A stretch of DNA of 64,000 bases from Lumbricus rubellus (GCA_945859605.1 OX243814.1:27608286-27672285), one strand, 5' to 3'. Counted from the stretch's first letter, positions 22,605 to 35,480 are shown. Notes: generated by a model not told the origin, from the letters alone. A program made the numbers and translations.

Positions 22605-24027
22605 TGAAAGCTCTGCAGTAATTCGACTTAAACCGCCTACGGCAAAAGCGATAGCCTAATATCAGTGAACGAAGCATATAATTATGACATATGACATAGC
22701 AATAATTATTATAGCCTCTAGGCTTTTGCAAAATAAAGCAAACTGAACAGCAGTTTGAAAAACTCAAGTATTTACTACAGTTAGCACAACAAATTAAGAC
22801 TCAACCTGACCCAGTGTACCACAATTTATTGCAATGCAACAGCAACATCATACAAGAATTGTAATAGAGCACAAGGTGCATTGATGTTCTTATTGGATGA
22901 ATTCATGTACACTTGCAGCTAGTCGCAAAAACGCCCAACGACAAAACCAGCATAAATAAATTTCAGAACTCAGCTGTAGAATGTAGATACTATATAGCAT
23001 TCTTTTCTTCATAGACAATGTACAAAAACATAGCCAATATTAACATAATGACGGTGTTAATGGTGCCAATAACAATTGTATTTACACCAAATTACTAGCA
23101 ACAAAGGAGTTAACACAGTGCTAACTTCTAAGATAAAATGGGGAAGTGGCGCTTTCAGTCCCACTATAAACCCAATTTTAACCTGATGGTAAAAATATGT
23201 TGATGTCCGATCCCCCCAGATGATTCTAAAGACTGGAAGGTCTGCTGGGCATGGGTGCCCAAACATACGGGCAAAAGGGGCACTTCCCCACACCCTGGAA
23301 ATTTGACACCTATTTTAAAAAAACCTTCTGGCTTTTAACAAACATCTTTGCATTGAAGTACTAATGATACTACTGATACACAAATTGAAACTGGTAAATA
23401 TGTGCCTAGAAACCTCTCTGGTCATTGTATTGTGCAAAAAATATCTGCACAGCCAATGCTGCTGGGGTAAGGAAAATGGAATTAGAAAAAGTAGATTTAC
23501 ACAATAGAAGCGTAGGAGATGGAAGAGAGGAAAATAACAGATCACTTCATTAGAACTTCAAGAAACGTTTAGAATAAGATTGTCGTTTAAGTGTTGACGA
23601 CTAAAAAATGACTGTCAAACTTAATTCAGATAACAATGGTGCTAATAATACAATTATAAACACAGACGATACCACCTATTGTTCCATGGTAAATGCGGAC
23701 AAGTACCGGTAACAATTTGCTATGCGTCATTACGTGAGCCCCACTAAAATTGTCGTCGTGTCGTATATGCCCAGTGAACATAGCATGCTCGGTTAACAAA
23801 AAGCAATTAAAATAATCCTAATGACTAAATCAATTGATTGTGCAAAAGCAATGGTCTGTATGTGTAAGAACTTCTTCAGCGTTCCTTATCTGCCAACTTT
23901 TCGTGTATTGCTCAAAATACTGCATTCACCACAAAGTAAAAATCATCGGCAAAACACATAATTATGCAAGAAACTCGTATCACAAGATGCTTGTAATGAA
24001 TAACTCTTTCGAATCGGCTCGAACTCT
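22605..24027. other. Intergenic stretch downstream of the GCC-repeat gene
   Basis: No coding signal seen; it should hold the 3' UTR of the minus-strand gene, next to 24028. No clear polyadenylation hexamer was found by eye. Confidence 0.35.
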
Positions 24028-27000
24028 TCAGAGACCAGTGTACGAGGGTCCTGTGTTTCCAGATAGAAGCCCTGCACTCTCACCAGCCGTTGCAGCTGCC
24101 TGCGCCCCGCCGGGGTTCCTGCTGACCCTGTAGAGACGCCAGGACATCGCAGCGATTATAACGAGCACAACTGCACAGAAAAAGAAAACCCAGAATCGAT
24201 TATTAATGAATGTTAACTTTCATTGTATCGTATCTACAAATATATACATACATATACACTGTGTCCGGAAAAAAAGCGACCCATTTTGTATATATGAAAA
24301 TAAATAGTAAATATTCATCGATTTTCACAATTCAAAGACCGTTCTTATCCTAACATATTTCTCTAACAATTGTGAAAATATAAAAGTTCAAGTCCAAAAA
24401 ATGACGTCATAATGACGTCATTTGCACAAAAGTCAAATTTAAGAAATAAATGCGCAAAATCATCCAAAATTTCAATATTTTATGATGTAATTTATCAATA
24501 ATAAATGTAAGTTTAATTTTATTTTTATATCTGAATTATGTCAGACTGCAATTTGTGGTCAAAGAGTACACCTTTGGCCTCAACGTAAGCGTCAAAAGGG
24601 TCGCGCTAATAGCCAACAGCTGCCGTCGATAACCAGCTTATCAAAATCCTCCCAGGCGTTAACAATTCAATTACAGAGTTCTTCAATGTCTCTTATCCTT
24701 GTCTTGTAGCCTGCACCTTATCCTCCATCAGTCTCCAACTTTTATTATCAGCGGGATTTAAGCGGGCGGCCGTTTAGCGGCCAAAGATTAAGAGGAATGA
24801 AATCCGAGCCTCATTAGTCAACAGTTCAACAGATTAACGAACTCAGTGAGCTGAAGCGCTATTTTGTTGAAATGTGTAGTATAATTGTTCCAAATATTCC
24901 TGGATATCAGGCACCAATTTTTTATAGAGCAGACAATCCCTCTAATAAGCTACATCTATTTTCACTTCTGGTTCTATTAAATGGATTTCCGTTTTACCAA
25001 AAGCCAATAATACCAACCGAACCATGCATGAATGGCTGGCTAAATGAACTTTAAAGCAAATGACGTCACTCTGACGTCATCATTGTGACTGGAACTTTTA
25101 TATTTTTCACCAGTATTAGATAAATATGTTAGGATTAAAATGGTGTTTGAATTGTAAAAATCGGTGAATATTTACTATTTATTTTCATATTTACAAAATG
25201 GGTCGCTTTTTTTCCGGACACAGTGTATATGTATATCGCATCTGGCAGTACACACTAATCAGTGCTCCCAGTGCGACAGACTAAGAAAGATGTTTTGTGC
25301 AAGTGCATGGGGGCTCTACAGCCCATTGGTTAACACGCTGGCACGGACAGTGAGAGGTAACGAGTTTGAGCTCCCGAGGGCGGACATGCTTTGTAGTCTG
25401 CTATTAGCACCATCTATTGCAGGCTGTCTGTTCTGTTGGTAGTTAAGTTTGATGTTAATTAAGATTACTACATAACTTGTATGTGTAAAGCGCAGTGCGT
25501 TTGCAGGCGTTACATTAAAGAAAAATTAATAATAATAATAATAACAATAAATATTTATAAATGGTTTGAAAAGGCTTGTAAAATAGTCAAAGACATCAAT
25601 ATGTATGTTCAGTGGAAGTGTGTGTCGGGTGGGCCAAAATGTTATAAATATCCGAATTACACAGTCAAGACCCAAGCACTCTAACTTACAAATAGCCTAC
25701 TTGGCTTGGGACATTATATGGCCCAACTATATTATTCAACGAAGGTCCTATTCTAAAAAGAAAATTATACACCGGTAAAGTTCTTGCATCACATGAGTAA
25801 TACTATGGAGCATGGTGATGCTGCATTGAAATGACATGAGCCACATTCTTGTATGGCACTATCAAATAACAGTCATGTTGTTGGATTACACTTACATGAT
25901 AACAAGTTACCACACATTTCTTAGTGCTACATCTTAGCGTCACATCTGCTAACATCACATTTCTTAACATCACATTTCTTAACATTAAATTTCTTAACAT
26001 TACATTTCTTAACATGACACATGACATTGCGTAACATTACATTTCTTAACTAAATTTCTTAATCCTACATTTCTAACAGTGTTAAGCGTTCTAATTGAAA
26101 TCATGTCGACTTACTTGCACTTGACACGCTGACCACTGCGATGAAAGTATCCGAGTACATGCAAGTACTTGCGTCAACCTTCTTATACCATGGTGGCTCA
26201 CATTCCGTTGGCTCCCCGCTACCCTCCGGACAAACCTCGTAAGGCTGACACTTAACAGGAACATCTGCTCCACGCTGAAGAAGAAGAATAAGAACGGGAC
26301 ATAAACAAAAGTCACATACTCAACTTCACAATAAGCCACGGTCATAATTTAAATTCAAATTTATAGATCCATCCCCCAAAAAACAACCGCAATTACATGT
26401 TATGCAATGTACAAAATGATTAAGAGAATAAATGAATGAGCGATTATATGTGCCGAGAATTAGAAGGTGGGGAAACAATAGGAGCCCCTAAATACTATGT
26501 AGTTTCATTATAAATAAGTCTACTAGTGCGACCTGGTGGCGGACCGGTAACACGTCCGCTCACAGAGCGGAAGGTTGTGGGTTCAAATCCGGGTAACGAT
26601 TTTGGGCAAGTTGTTCACGCACACGTGCCTCTGTCACCAAGCAGTATAATTTGGTACCGGCGTAAGCTGGGAAGTAAACGGCAAGTCCTGGGAAATCACT
26701 GGCCCCGTGCCCAGGACCTTGGGATTCGTCCATTGCCGGCTCAAGGGCTTAGGAAAGGAGATGAGCGCCTCACCAATGGGCCTGCGGCTCAGGGACAGGG
26801 ACGACTTTAACTTTTTTAATGCATATTATAAGCTGATGCTATTATCCACGTTAGCAGGTAAATTAAAAGGTTAAATTATACAAAACTCCAAAAGCATTAG
26901 TTTAGACTGAAATAAATTAAAAATTATTTGGAAATGTAGGAAACACAAACCCAGTAATTAACTAATAGAGGGTAAATGGACCGTTTGGCCACCGTATAAC

Positions 27001-30000
27001 CTGGAATCGGCCAGTACAAGTTACAGATGCCATTAAATTGAAAGTTCAAAATCAATATAAAATTAGATTGCTCAAAGTATCGATTGATTCCTATTTCAAC
27101 ATCGTAATATAATTATTTGAAATTCCTTAATGCCACATAAAGAGTGGACAATAACTATGTACAATGAAATTCACAAGGTTCGTCTTCTGACAAAACCATC
27201 AGATACAAATAGGCAATATATAAATGTGCGTTAATTACACGATGTGCTTACATTAACCAGGTTACTTTTTTAACAGACTGAAATGACTCACATTGGCATG
27301 GTAATTCTATTTTGAACATTACAGAATATAGGTCCCAGGTCAGCTATATAAATGCTGTTAATGAATGAATGAATGAATGAATGAATGAATGAATGAATGA
27401 ATGAATGAATGAATACATACTTGACAGAAGTAGCCTGCTGGACAACGTGTGCAATGACTCAGCCCCACTTTATTGCTGTAAGAACCTGGAACACACAGCT
27501 CACAAAGTGATGCATCACTCGTAGCTTTTGCAGAACCTGTAATTATAAATTCATTCACTACATGAATTTGTATGGCACCTCTTCAAGGCGCCCCAACCCC
27601 AGCACAGCGAAATACAGTGGTCTCAAGATGGGAGAGGAATTCCTGAGGAGTTCAAGAAAGCGAGAGCAGCATCCAGGGGAGGTCATTCCAGGTCATTGAG
27701 GGTTTCAGATATCACATCAGGTAATATTCAACAGTTAATATTTGAGTATTTATCTAAATACTCATGAGCACATCTCAAACATTGAACCAGCAACTGTAAC
27801 ATTCAGGAATATCTCCTGCATCTTTAGTGAAGCAAAGACAAAGTGCTCATAAGGCCCTGGCAACGGATGCATCCAAAGTCCAGGACACATGACCAGCACA
27901 TATTAGGATTTGCTGTTTACTAACCAGTTTTATGTCAGGACCAAATGATGACGCTTTGCAACGCGACACATTTGTACGTAAAAGCCCATGCTCCCAAGGT
28001 TGCTTCATAAATTCTGTTCAGGTATGAATCAGGGATCTTTCAAAAACCAGATCAAAGCATCAACCAAGCCGGTCACAAGTTAGTTACAACAAACTACCAG
28101 TACATTTAAAATTAAATCAAACAATAACAAAGTAATTAATTCCAAAATGGGCATTATCCCATTCTGTCATTGATGGCTCTATGGAAACAAATGGCAGTTC
28201 AGAGAAATGGTAACGTAACAGGTATATGATGTTAGATACTGAGAATACAGTTATGTGACAAATACCTTTTTCACATTGGGTGCAGTTGGTCATACCAGCG
28301 TGTCTGGCTTCTTCACCAGATGGGCAAGGATAACAGGTCTCACAACCAGCTTCCCTGAAGTGTAATAGACACACACACAATCAAGCCATGCAACAAACAA
28401 ATATTTGTATAAGAAAAAGAGAAAGGAGTCCCAAAAGTCATTGCTTTGCCTCATTTGATGCAAAGTTTTTCAAATTTAATTAATTATAGATTTCTTACTG
28501 CAAATACAAGTTATCTACACCATGTGATAAGCTACATGTTTAAAATAATGAAGGTCATTTGAGGTGACAACAATTAAATATGTTTTTACATTGCAATCAT
28601 CTTAGTTGAAATCAACTAAAATAGGCAGTAGAATACATTTCAACGCAGCAAACATCATAGATGAGCAACTCTTTTACATTCTAACATTTTTAGTATTGTT
28701 CAAAAGTACTTTAACAATGGATTTTCAGCGAATGGCCAACAGTGAGTACAATTCAAAGAAAGGCTACAAAGGTATGTATGAAACTGTTATTGTTTAGCGT
28801 GATAGAGTCGGGAGTGCTTCTGAGTAGTTTTTTTCCTGAAAGAGCGCTATATATAAATGTCCGAATGAATGAATGAATATGTAGGCTAGTCTTACCAACA
28901 ATAGGTTCCTGTATGACAAGAGAGGCAACTGGTTGCTCCTTTTGCATTCTGATAAGTTCCCGGTTGACAAAAACTGCAGTTGGCAGATCCACTCTCGTTG
29001 CTGTAGCTTCCTAACAATTGCAAAATATAGGACAGCTGTTATACTGTATAACAAAGTGGATATTTTGTTGAGACTTCATCAGAGAAAAAAATGTTTTAAC
29101 TCAGACGACACCCACCTTAGTAGCTGTTTCCACCCCTCTGATCCTACGGAAACTCGACCCGGACCACCATGGACTACTCTTACGAACAACCCTTTTGACT
29201 CAGCGCAGCGCTCGTGAATAAGCCGGTGTCCCACGCTTGGCTTTCTAGAGGCGCTTTAGAAATTAGTAGTTTACGATTACGATAATTGATACTTCAAGTA
29301 ACAGTGACATTATGTTCAATAATGATTAATATGATGGTATCAGTGTTGTCTAACCTGCAGTAACTTCTGCTTACTACAATCAATCAATGTGCCAAGTCTG
29401 CTGTTGTGTACCTGGTTGACAGTCGAAGCAAGCTAGTTGTTCTGGTTCTGGTTGATGTGTACCTGGCTCACAAGGGATGCAGTCTGGCTGGCCTGACTTT
29501 GACTGGTGTCTGCCAGCCTCACATAGGGCACACGACGTTTGGCCTTTCTTTGGCTGGCAAGTACCTGCTTTACATGGTACACAATCACGCTGGCCTTCAC
29601 CTGGCTGAACGGTCCCTGCATCACATTGAATACAATCAGACTGATTTGTAAGAGGCTGATGCATTCCTTTTGCACAGGGAAGACACGCTGTTTGCCCTGT
29701 TTTTTGCTGATGCGTTCCAGCCTTACAGGGATGGCATTCAATCTGGCCGTCTTGCGGCTCACTGGAACCTATTCAAAGAATAAAACAATAAGGATACATT
29801 CATTCATTCGTTCATTTCGTGAATTTATATAGCGCTTCTTCAAGAAGACTACTCAGAGGCGCTCCCAGTCCAGCCACAGCTAAATCGCAATTTTCTTAGT
29901 GGATTATTTTTTTGGCCGCACCCTGTATGTATATATTGGTAAATGATGATAATTGATAGTCAGTTGGACTTAAGTTTTTGAATGAGTGCCAGCTCTCGTG

Positions 30001-30038
30001 AGTGGTGAGCTATCGCATGGGGCAGTAGTTTACAAATG

Positions 30039-30104
<66 letters not shown>

Positions 30105-33100
30105 CAATGTCAACAACAACAACAACAACAATGATGAAAATGATAACATAATTTAAATACATTCAGCATTCAAAACTAAACAAAGACTTATTGACCAACC
30201 TGCTGGACATGGATGACAAGCATCCTGACCATCTTTGTCCTGAAACTGACCGGCTGGGCAGCGACTGCAAAAGTCACGAGTCAAATGTAAGCAGCTACCA
30301 TCAAGACCCAGCTGCTTACAACAGCTGCACTCAACCGTGCCTGGAATAACAACCACAGCAGCTGGCTCGATAGACTGATTTGAAAATGTTATTTCTCATC
30401 TATCTATTTTACATACAGTTCAACAAGGGGCTGGCCATAATATGTACGCACGAAGGGTGGAGGCACTGGAGGGGTGCTCACAGAATCTAGGCGATTTGCG
30501 TACCTGAAGACGGGTCCGGAAAAGTGTACATATACACAAAATAAATGTCTAATTATTGTGTCAACATTAGCCTATTTATAACTCCGTATTATCCTATGAT
30601 CGTCTGATGGCATTTGACTATATTAAAACTATATTCTGTGCAGATCTAAACAGTAAACCATAATTGTTAACAAATCTTATCAAGGAAATATGATGTTTAA
30701 CAAAATACATAGTGGTCTATGGCAAATACATGTTTCAGAGATGGCTTTAACTAAATAGCCTTTGTAGGGGTGGGGGTAGAGAAGCCTATTTGTACGTACG
30801 CAAAGGGGTCAACAAAATGTACGGGTTCGACCGGGGGTGGGGTGGAAATTTTTTTAAAAATTGCATATGTAATATATGGACGGGCCCCTTTGCAAATACA
30901 CCAACTTGTCTACTCCACAAATTGATTTTGCTTCCTGATAGCTAGAGTCAAACTTGACCAAGTGAAAGCCACAAGCTAGATATCGTAGTTCATATACACA
31001 TTTAAAGTAAAAGCAAAGTTGTCATTGGCCAATGTCCTAGAATCCGTTAATTAAATCACTACATTTGATTGTTTAATTATTCAACTATTGCAATTGTGTA
31101 TTAGACCAGCTGGTTCATAGTGATCATTCAAAATCACGTGCAGGTTTGAAAATATGTTAATTAATGAATTAATGAATCTACTACAAATTTGAAGAGAGAA
31201 ACATCAAACATACACTATCTAAACGTAGCTCAAAAATGTCAATGCTTAATTAAACTGTTAAGACTTTAATATCTGCACAGCTGCAACAGCTATTACAAAT
31301 TGGGTCATCCCAACACATTTAATATTGATCAATGATCAGAGCTATGGCAACACAAAATCATATGTCCATAACAGAATTAAATGTGGAATCTATGAATTGC
31401 TGTTAGACTATCATAGTATCATACTGCTATTTCATGTTGCGTAAAACTATTGCTAGTAATTCTAATGCAGCATTTTGTCAACATTCACAACACGTGTGTC
31501 TCTTAATATTATTATTGCAATTTTCGCTACATAATATCGCTTGCAAATGTCATTTGCTAGTTGATATCACTTGCTAACATAACAGCATTTTGCTACAATA
31601 TCATTTCCTAATAAAAGTAATAAAAGTATGATCTCCAAGCATAATATCATTTGCTATTAAACACAATAATTATTTATCATTTGCCTACATAATATCATTT
31701 GCCAACATAATATCATTTTGATAACACAATTAGTCCTGGGCATGACGTTAAACTGCATCCATCCTCTGCCACAGGGAACCAACAACGTCCCTGTGCCGGT
31801 CCTAAGCCCGGACAAAATGAGGAAGGTTTGCCAGATGGGTGGCGATACACTGGCAGTGAAAAACCAAGACGATTGTAATCCGCCAAAACCACGACACAAG
31901 TAACATAGCTACCCAGATGCTTCAAGGTGTCATGATGTGAAGCAAACATGCACAGGTCGGTCAGGACATACCGATGGAGAGGGTCGGGGGAGAGAGCGTG
32001 GGACACAACGGGCATTGACCCACGTTGTCCTTCGTGCCTTTTTTTCACGATTCTCTTCAATCAGACAAGGTGGTTTAGATGCTCCAAGATGTTAATGGTA
32101 TGGAGCAGACCTGCTGACCGGACCGGTTGAAGCTGGGCAACATGGCACGAGACAGACTCAGACAGAGAGTGGCATCGGACTCCTACGGGCATTGTGCCTA
32201 AGGATATTGATGATGATGATGATAACACAATATCATTTCCTAACACAATATCATTTCCCAGCATAATATAATTTGCTATTAAACACAATATCATTTGCCA
32301 ACATAATATCATTTGCAAACTAACCGTTATTGTCTGCATAAGTTCCAGGGCTGCATTTAACACACCTAGGCTTCAGGACATCTGTGCAGTTGAATGGTTC
32401 AGACTGAACCAGAACATAGGAGTCAAAGGGATCGACCAGATGTTCAAGACTTTTCTCAGCCAGGGCACCAGTATAAAGTGCCAGTGTCACCAAAACTTGA
32501 GTAAAACAAAAAATAAAAAAACCACCATCTATCATAATGGACATTGCATAAACCAGCTATGTTCTTAATTTCCTAATTTGTTCTATAATTTTATTATACA
32601 CGTATACAAATATATAAATTGAGGCACACCACCGCCATAGGGACATGTTCGATGCCTTGGAGCCGGAAGGTTGCGGGTTTGAATCCACATCAAGTTGCCG
32701 TGTAGGGACCCTGAACAAGTCCTTCATTTGAAGGGCTCATGCGCTACCCTATGAAACTCTGATTTAGTGTCCGCATTGTAGTTGGGAGCGTTTCCGAGTA
32801 AAAATCTTGAAAGGGCACTAAAACACCGTATAACCAGCCAAAGACAGCATAAATTATTACAATTACCTAGTGAAATACTGATAGCCTAATTAATGTAATA
32901 TGTTGATTCAATTTTAACGACTAAATATACAATGATATGAACTCTATTTAGCGTGGTCCAAAAACCTTATTTATTAAATCTTCTCCACCAGCAGGTCTCT
33001 AGGGCAACTACAATAGATTTTGGGCACACACCTTGCCATGTATTTGGTTGTTGAGAGGTTGCTACTTACTTAATTTCTTACTTTGCATCAACGCAAACAT

Positions 33101-33505
33101 GTAAAACTCCAGAGTGTAGCCTAAGAAGGAACTACAGTGTACAGCAAGGGGTAAAAGTGCATTTCGAAACATCCACCCTTCCACAACTGAAATAGTTCGC
33201 GGTAAAGTAAACATCATGCGGCGCTTACTCATCCTATGCTTCTAAACACACATTATCGCTCATTACACTGAAAAAATAACTCAACTTTCCATCATTCTCC
33301 TCGTGATTCAACCAATCTAACGGATGAACCCGAAGTCGAGGAGAAACTTAATTCTTAGTATGAGCTTACTTCTTTAGAAGTTTACGATTACGATCCGAAC
33401 ATAAGCTTGCAACACGCTGTAGCCTCAAGACGTCGCACAAGTTTCTTGAACAACGATTAATGCAAACAATATTGTAGTCTAATTACCTGCAGCGAATTTC
33501 TTCAT
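24028..33505 (-). CDS. Type I membrane protein with GCC2/GCC3 cysteine-rich repeats, 9 exons, 436 aa
   Basis: Exons, in coding order: 33505-33487, 32495-32325, 30340-30200, 29768-29412, 29010-28896, 28354-28266, 27536-27421, 26274-26115, 24170-24028. All are GT-AG, phases agree, and the total is 1311 nt. Residues 1-19 form a signal peptide (MKKFAA from the 19-nt first exon, then a hydrophobic run ending GALA). About residues 50-336 are roughly eleven repeats of the C-x-x-C-x-x-G-x-(Y/H/T) type (for example CPAGQFQDKDGQDACHPC and CQPGTYQNAKGATSC), known as GCC2/GCC3 or ephrin-receptor-like repeats. Several N-x-S/T sites are present. One membrane helix lies at about 380-399 (FIAVVSVSSAIVLVIIAAM), followed by a basic stop and a 36-residue Ala/Gly-rich tail without a recognisable domain. 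This is probably a cell-surface protein; ligand and function are not evident. Exon 4 alone carries five repeats, suggesting growth by internal duplication. Confidence 0.88.
24257..25225. mobile_element. Tc1/mariner-type element with long inverted repeats
   Basis: Flanked by TA. The ends CACTGTGTCCGGAAAAAAAG and its complement begin inverted repeats of roughly 150-180 bp that also carry TGACGTCA pairs (near 24412 and 25068). The minus-strand centre has decayed transposase-like sequence (KSWRLMEDKVQATRQ, VNAWEDFDKLVIDGSCW) in broken frames. Lies in the last intron of the GCC-repeat gene. Confidence 0.85.
25303..25545 (+). mobile_element. tRNA-like SINE, second type, (AAT)n tail
   Basis: The head CAGCCCATTGGTTAACACGC is box-A-like, and GAGTTTGAGCTCCCG is a weak box B. 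The body contains CACCATCTATTGCAGGCTGT, and the copy ends in (AAT)n. A reverse fragment is at 50264-50325. Confidence 0.55.
25905..26090. repeat. AACATCACATTTCTT minisatellite
   Basis: About ten degenerate 14-15 bp units of (T)AACATTACATTTCTT in the last intron of the GCC-repeat gene. Confidence 0.85.
26526..26815 (+). mobile_element. tRNA-derived SINE, third type
   Basis: tRNA-like head (CGACCTGGTGGCGGACCGG) with box B GGTTCAAATCC at about 26580-26590, and a long unrelated body ending GGGACGACTTTAAC. Sits in intron 7 of the GCC-repeat gene. Confidence 0.75.
27358..27412. repeat. (GAAT)n microsatellite
   Basis: Perfect GAAT repeats ending a few bases from the exon 7 donor (GT at 27420-27419 on the minus strand) of the GCC-repeat gene. 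Confidence 0.97.
28797..28882 (+). mobile_element. LINE/SINE 3' tail with GAATG repeats
   Basis: GAGTCGGGAGTGCTTCTGAG, then AAAGAGCGCTATATATAAATG and GAATGAATG. Similar tails: 52024-52096 (+), 38204-38292 (+), 29795-29890 (-), 27545-27620 (-), 50341-50460 (-), 56672-56730 (-) and 38640-38700 (-). Confidence 0.7.
29795..29890 (-). mobile_element. LINE/SINE 3' tail with GAATG repeats
   Basis: Reverse copy: CATTCATTCATTCG, ATATAGCGCTTCTTCAAG, ACTCAGAGGCGCTCCCAG. Lies in intron 3 of the GCC-repeat gene. Confidence 0.7.
30039..30104. repeat. (GAT)n microsatellite
   Basis: Perfect GAT triplets followed by an (AAC)n stretch, inside intron 3 of the GCC-repeat gene. Confidence 0.97.
31500..32330. 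repeat. ATAATATCATTTGC minisatellite split by a ~480-bp insertion
   Basis: Degenerate AACATAATATCATTTGCTA units run from about 31500 to 31735 and again from about 32220 to 32325, next to exon 2 of the GCC-repeat gene. Between them is unrelated sequence at 31736-32214 (it encodes VPVLSPDKMRKVCQMGG on the plus strand), probably a retroelement fragment. Confidence 0.7.
32622..32826 (+). mobile_element. tRNA-derived SINE, degenerate
   Basis: Box B GGTTTGAATCC, the body AAGTCCTTCATTTGAAGGG and the tail GGGAGCGTTTCCGAG match the SINE at 15946. In intron 1 of the GCC-repeat gene. Confidence 0.8.
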
Positions 33506-33555
33506 ATTATGACAGGTGTAAAATAACTGCAATCATCTCTCTGTCACAAACCAAA

Positions 33556-33567
33556 ATTATTATATCC
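33556..33567 (-). promoter_or_regulatory. TATA-like element upstream of the GCC-repeat gene
   Basis: On the minus strand GATATAATAAT lies about 50-60 nt upstream of the ATG at 33505, with a GC-rich GGGGGCGTGTC box about 75 nt further upstream. This is consistent with a short 5' UTR; inference only. Confidence 0.3.
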
Positions 33568-34065
33568 CGCGTTTAAAAATCGAGAGGTATAGATCTACGT
33601 TCATTTCGAAATCGCCCTTTAACACTCAGCGACACGCCCCCAATTAAAAATAAACAACATCTTTATAGGTCAAGTTTATAGGTCAGGTCACCATCGAATG
33701 CTTTATATATACACATACTCTCGTCTGGCAAAAAAAAATTACTGAGTAGACCTAGGCAAGTCTAGATAAAGTGAAAGTATTATATTAGCCTAAAAAATAA
33801 CTGCAGGCCAGAGAACAGATGATAAATGAAAACGTTGTGTAGATGTAATATATAGCTTTAGTAACGATAACGTTAGTGTTTACGTTTAGGCCCATTTTGA
33901 ATGTATAAGTATAAATATAGTCCATCCGCCTCTCCCCCTATCACAATGGACGACAAATTCAATATAGACTACGGAAGCCCATAATTATAAGAGACATAGG
34001 CCTGGGTCTATTTATGGACAAGCTCCAATATCAATTATGAATTGATGATGAAGACGACGATGTTG

Positions 34066-34069
34066 TTGT

Positions 34070-34138
<69 letters not shown>

Positions 34139-34290
34139 CGATGACGATGATGATGATGATGATGATGACGACGACGTCGATGATGAGGATCGAGGAGGAG
34201 GAGAAGGATGAGTAGGAGGAAGATATGATGTTGATGACGATGCATGACGATGATGACGTTGACGACGGCGATGACGATGATGATGATGCA
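34066..34290. repeat. (GAT)n microsatellite, imperfect
   Basis: GAT triplets with GAC/GAG variants. The His-, Ser- and Ile-rich frames over it are artefacts. Confidence 0.96.
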
Positions 34291-34584
34291 TGATAGGATT
34301 GATTGATTTGATAGGATTGATTGATTTGATAGAAACCTCTCAACACTTTTTCGCGTCTCTGACTATATAGATCTATACATAGGGCCTAAAAGTTAAAACA
34401 AGGCTTCGTAACAGCATTACTAGCGCTCCTAGCGAGAGGAATCGTGAACAACACATTCAGGGATACGCATTTCATGCTATTTTGACATAAAACTACCGGG
34501 CAATTCAAATGTTTCGCAAAATTTGTGAATATTGTTTTTAAAGCTATTAAATTCTACTAAAAAATCTAAAAAGAATTAGAAATA

Positions 34585-34715
34585 AAATTTAAAAATAAAT
34601 AAATGTGTGACGTCACACATGGCCTGACCCCTCCCCGGTCACAAACTGTCACACTTTCTTACACCCCCTCCCCCCTGGAGCGTGACGTACTTTATGGACG
34701 GCCCCAAAGACTAAA
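34585..34715. mobile_element. DNA transposon end remnant
   Basis: GTGACGTACTTTATGGACGG followed by CCCC resembles a widespread transposon terminus. A related but diverged ATATGGACGGGCCCCTTT sequence is at about 30876-30893. No target duplication seen. Confidence 0.4.
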
Positions 34716-35414
34716 ATCAACAAAAGACATAATTCGCACGCGTGCATGAGACGCGAACATGTGCGAACTGTGTGCATTCGTGCCAACTCATAGGAAAGCC
34801 GGATAAGGTCTCGCTACCACAGCCAGAGGTCCGGATTCAACGCTCGCCAATCCTCTTCCGGGTCATCAATCCGATCTTTGGCGAAGCTTTGAATCAGACT
34901 TATTTTGTCTATCATGACGAAGAGCTCTATTTCCACTCTCGTAGGTCTACGTACATTGTAGGCCTACGTCTCTAACTTCGTTGGATATACCGCAGAAAAT
35001 CCGGTTTGCGAAATTGTGGATAAACCTGCAAGTATCGGTCATTATTAGACTTAAGCTTATACGAGAAGACGCCTATAATTGCGCCGAAGGAATTAAGTGA
35101 AGACTAAGTGGATCAAATTGAGCATCGTTTATCAATCTGTTGAAAATCATGGTCATCAATTAGACTTGCTTGTCTCACTTGTCTGAACGGAGAACGCAAA
35201 ACTGAGAACGACTTAGACATATAGTTGCTGAATCACTTACACTTGGTTGCTGAACCCATTGTGAATCATTAACGGATTGTTTCGCTGTGGACAGAAGTTA
35301 TTACGATCGATTATGAAGCTGTTGGAACTGCATCAAGTGCAGTGCATTCATGCATGACCGGCAGCGAATAAAGCTTGATGTCATGCACGCACGACATCCA
35401 CAAGAACAGGTCAT

Positions 35415-35480
35415 TATAAAAGACGATCTTCTAAGCAGATGAGAGGAATACTTTCTTGTAGCCGACGCACGTTTCCACAG
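35415..35480 (+). promoter_or_regulatory. Candidate TATA promoter and 5' UTR exon of the Not gene
   Basis: TATAAAAG at 35415-35422 is followed about 30 nt later by a short stretch ending in a good donor, CACAG|GTAGGT (GT at 35481-35482). The coding exon at 37138 is preceded by an acceptor at 37110-37111, so a spliced non-coding first exon of about 35 nt is consistent. No transcript evidence is available; the initiation site is inferred from TATA spacing only. Confidence 0.3.

Larger units (their letters stand above)
33568..35414. other. Intergenic, no gene seen
   Basis: Contains the upstream region of the GCC-repeat gene, a long (GAT)n array (34066-34290) and a transposon remnant near 34585-34715. 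The open frame at 34742-34975 has no recognised domain. Confidence 0.4.

Noticed and set aside
22126..22659. 177-residue frame with a proline run
   Set aside because: Lies across a MITE with perfect target duplication; the proline run is its poly-C tract.
34012..34346. Poly-His, poly-Ser and poly-Ile frames
   Set aside because: The (GAT)n array read in three frames.
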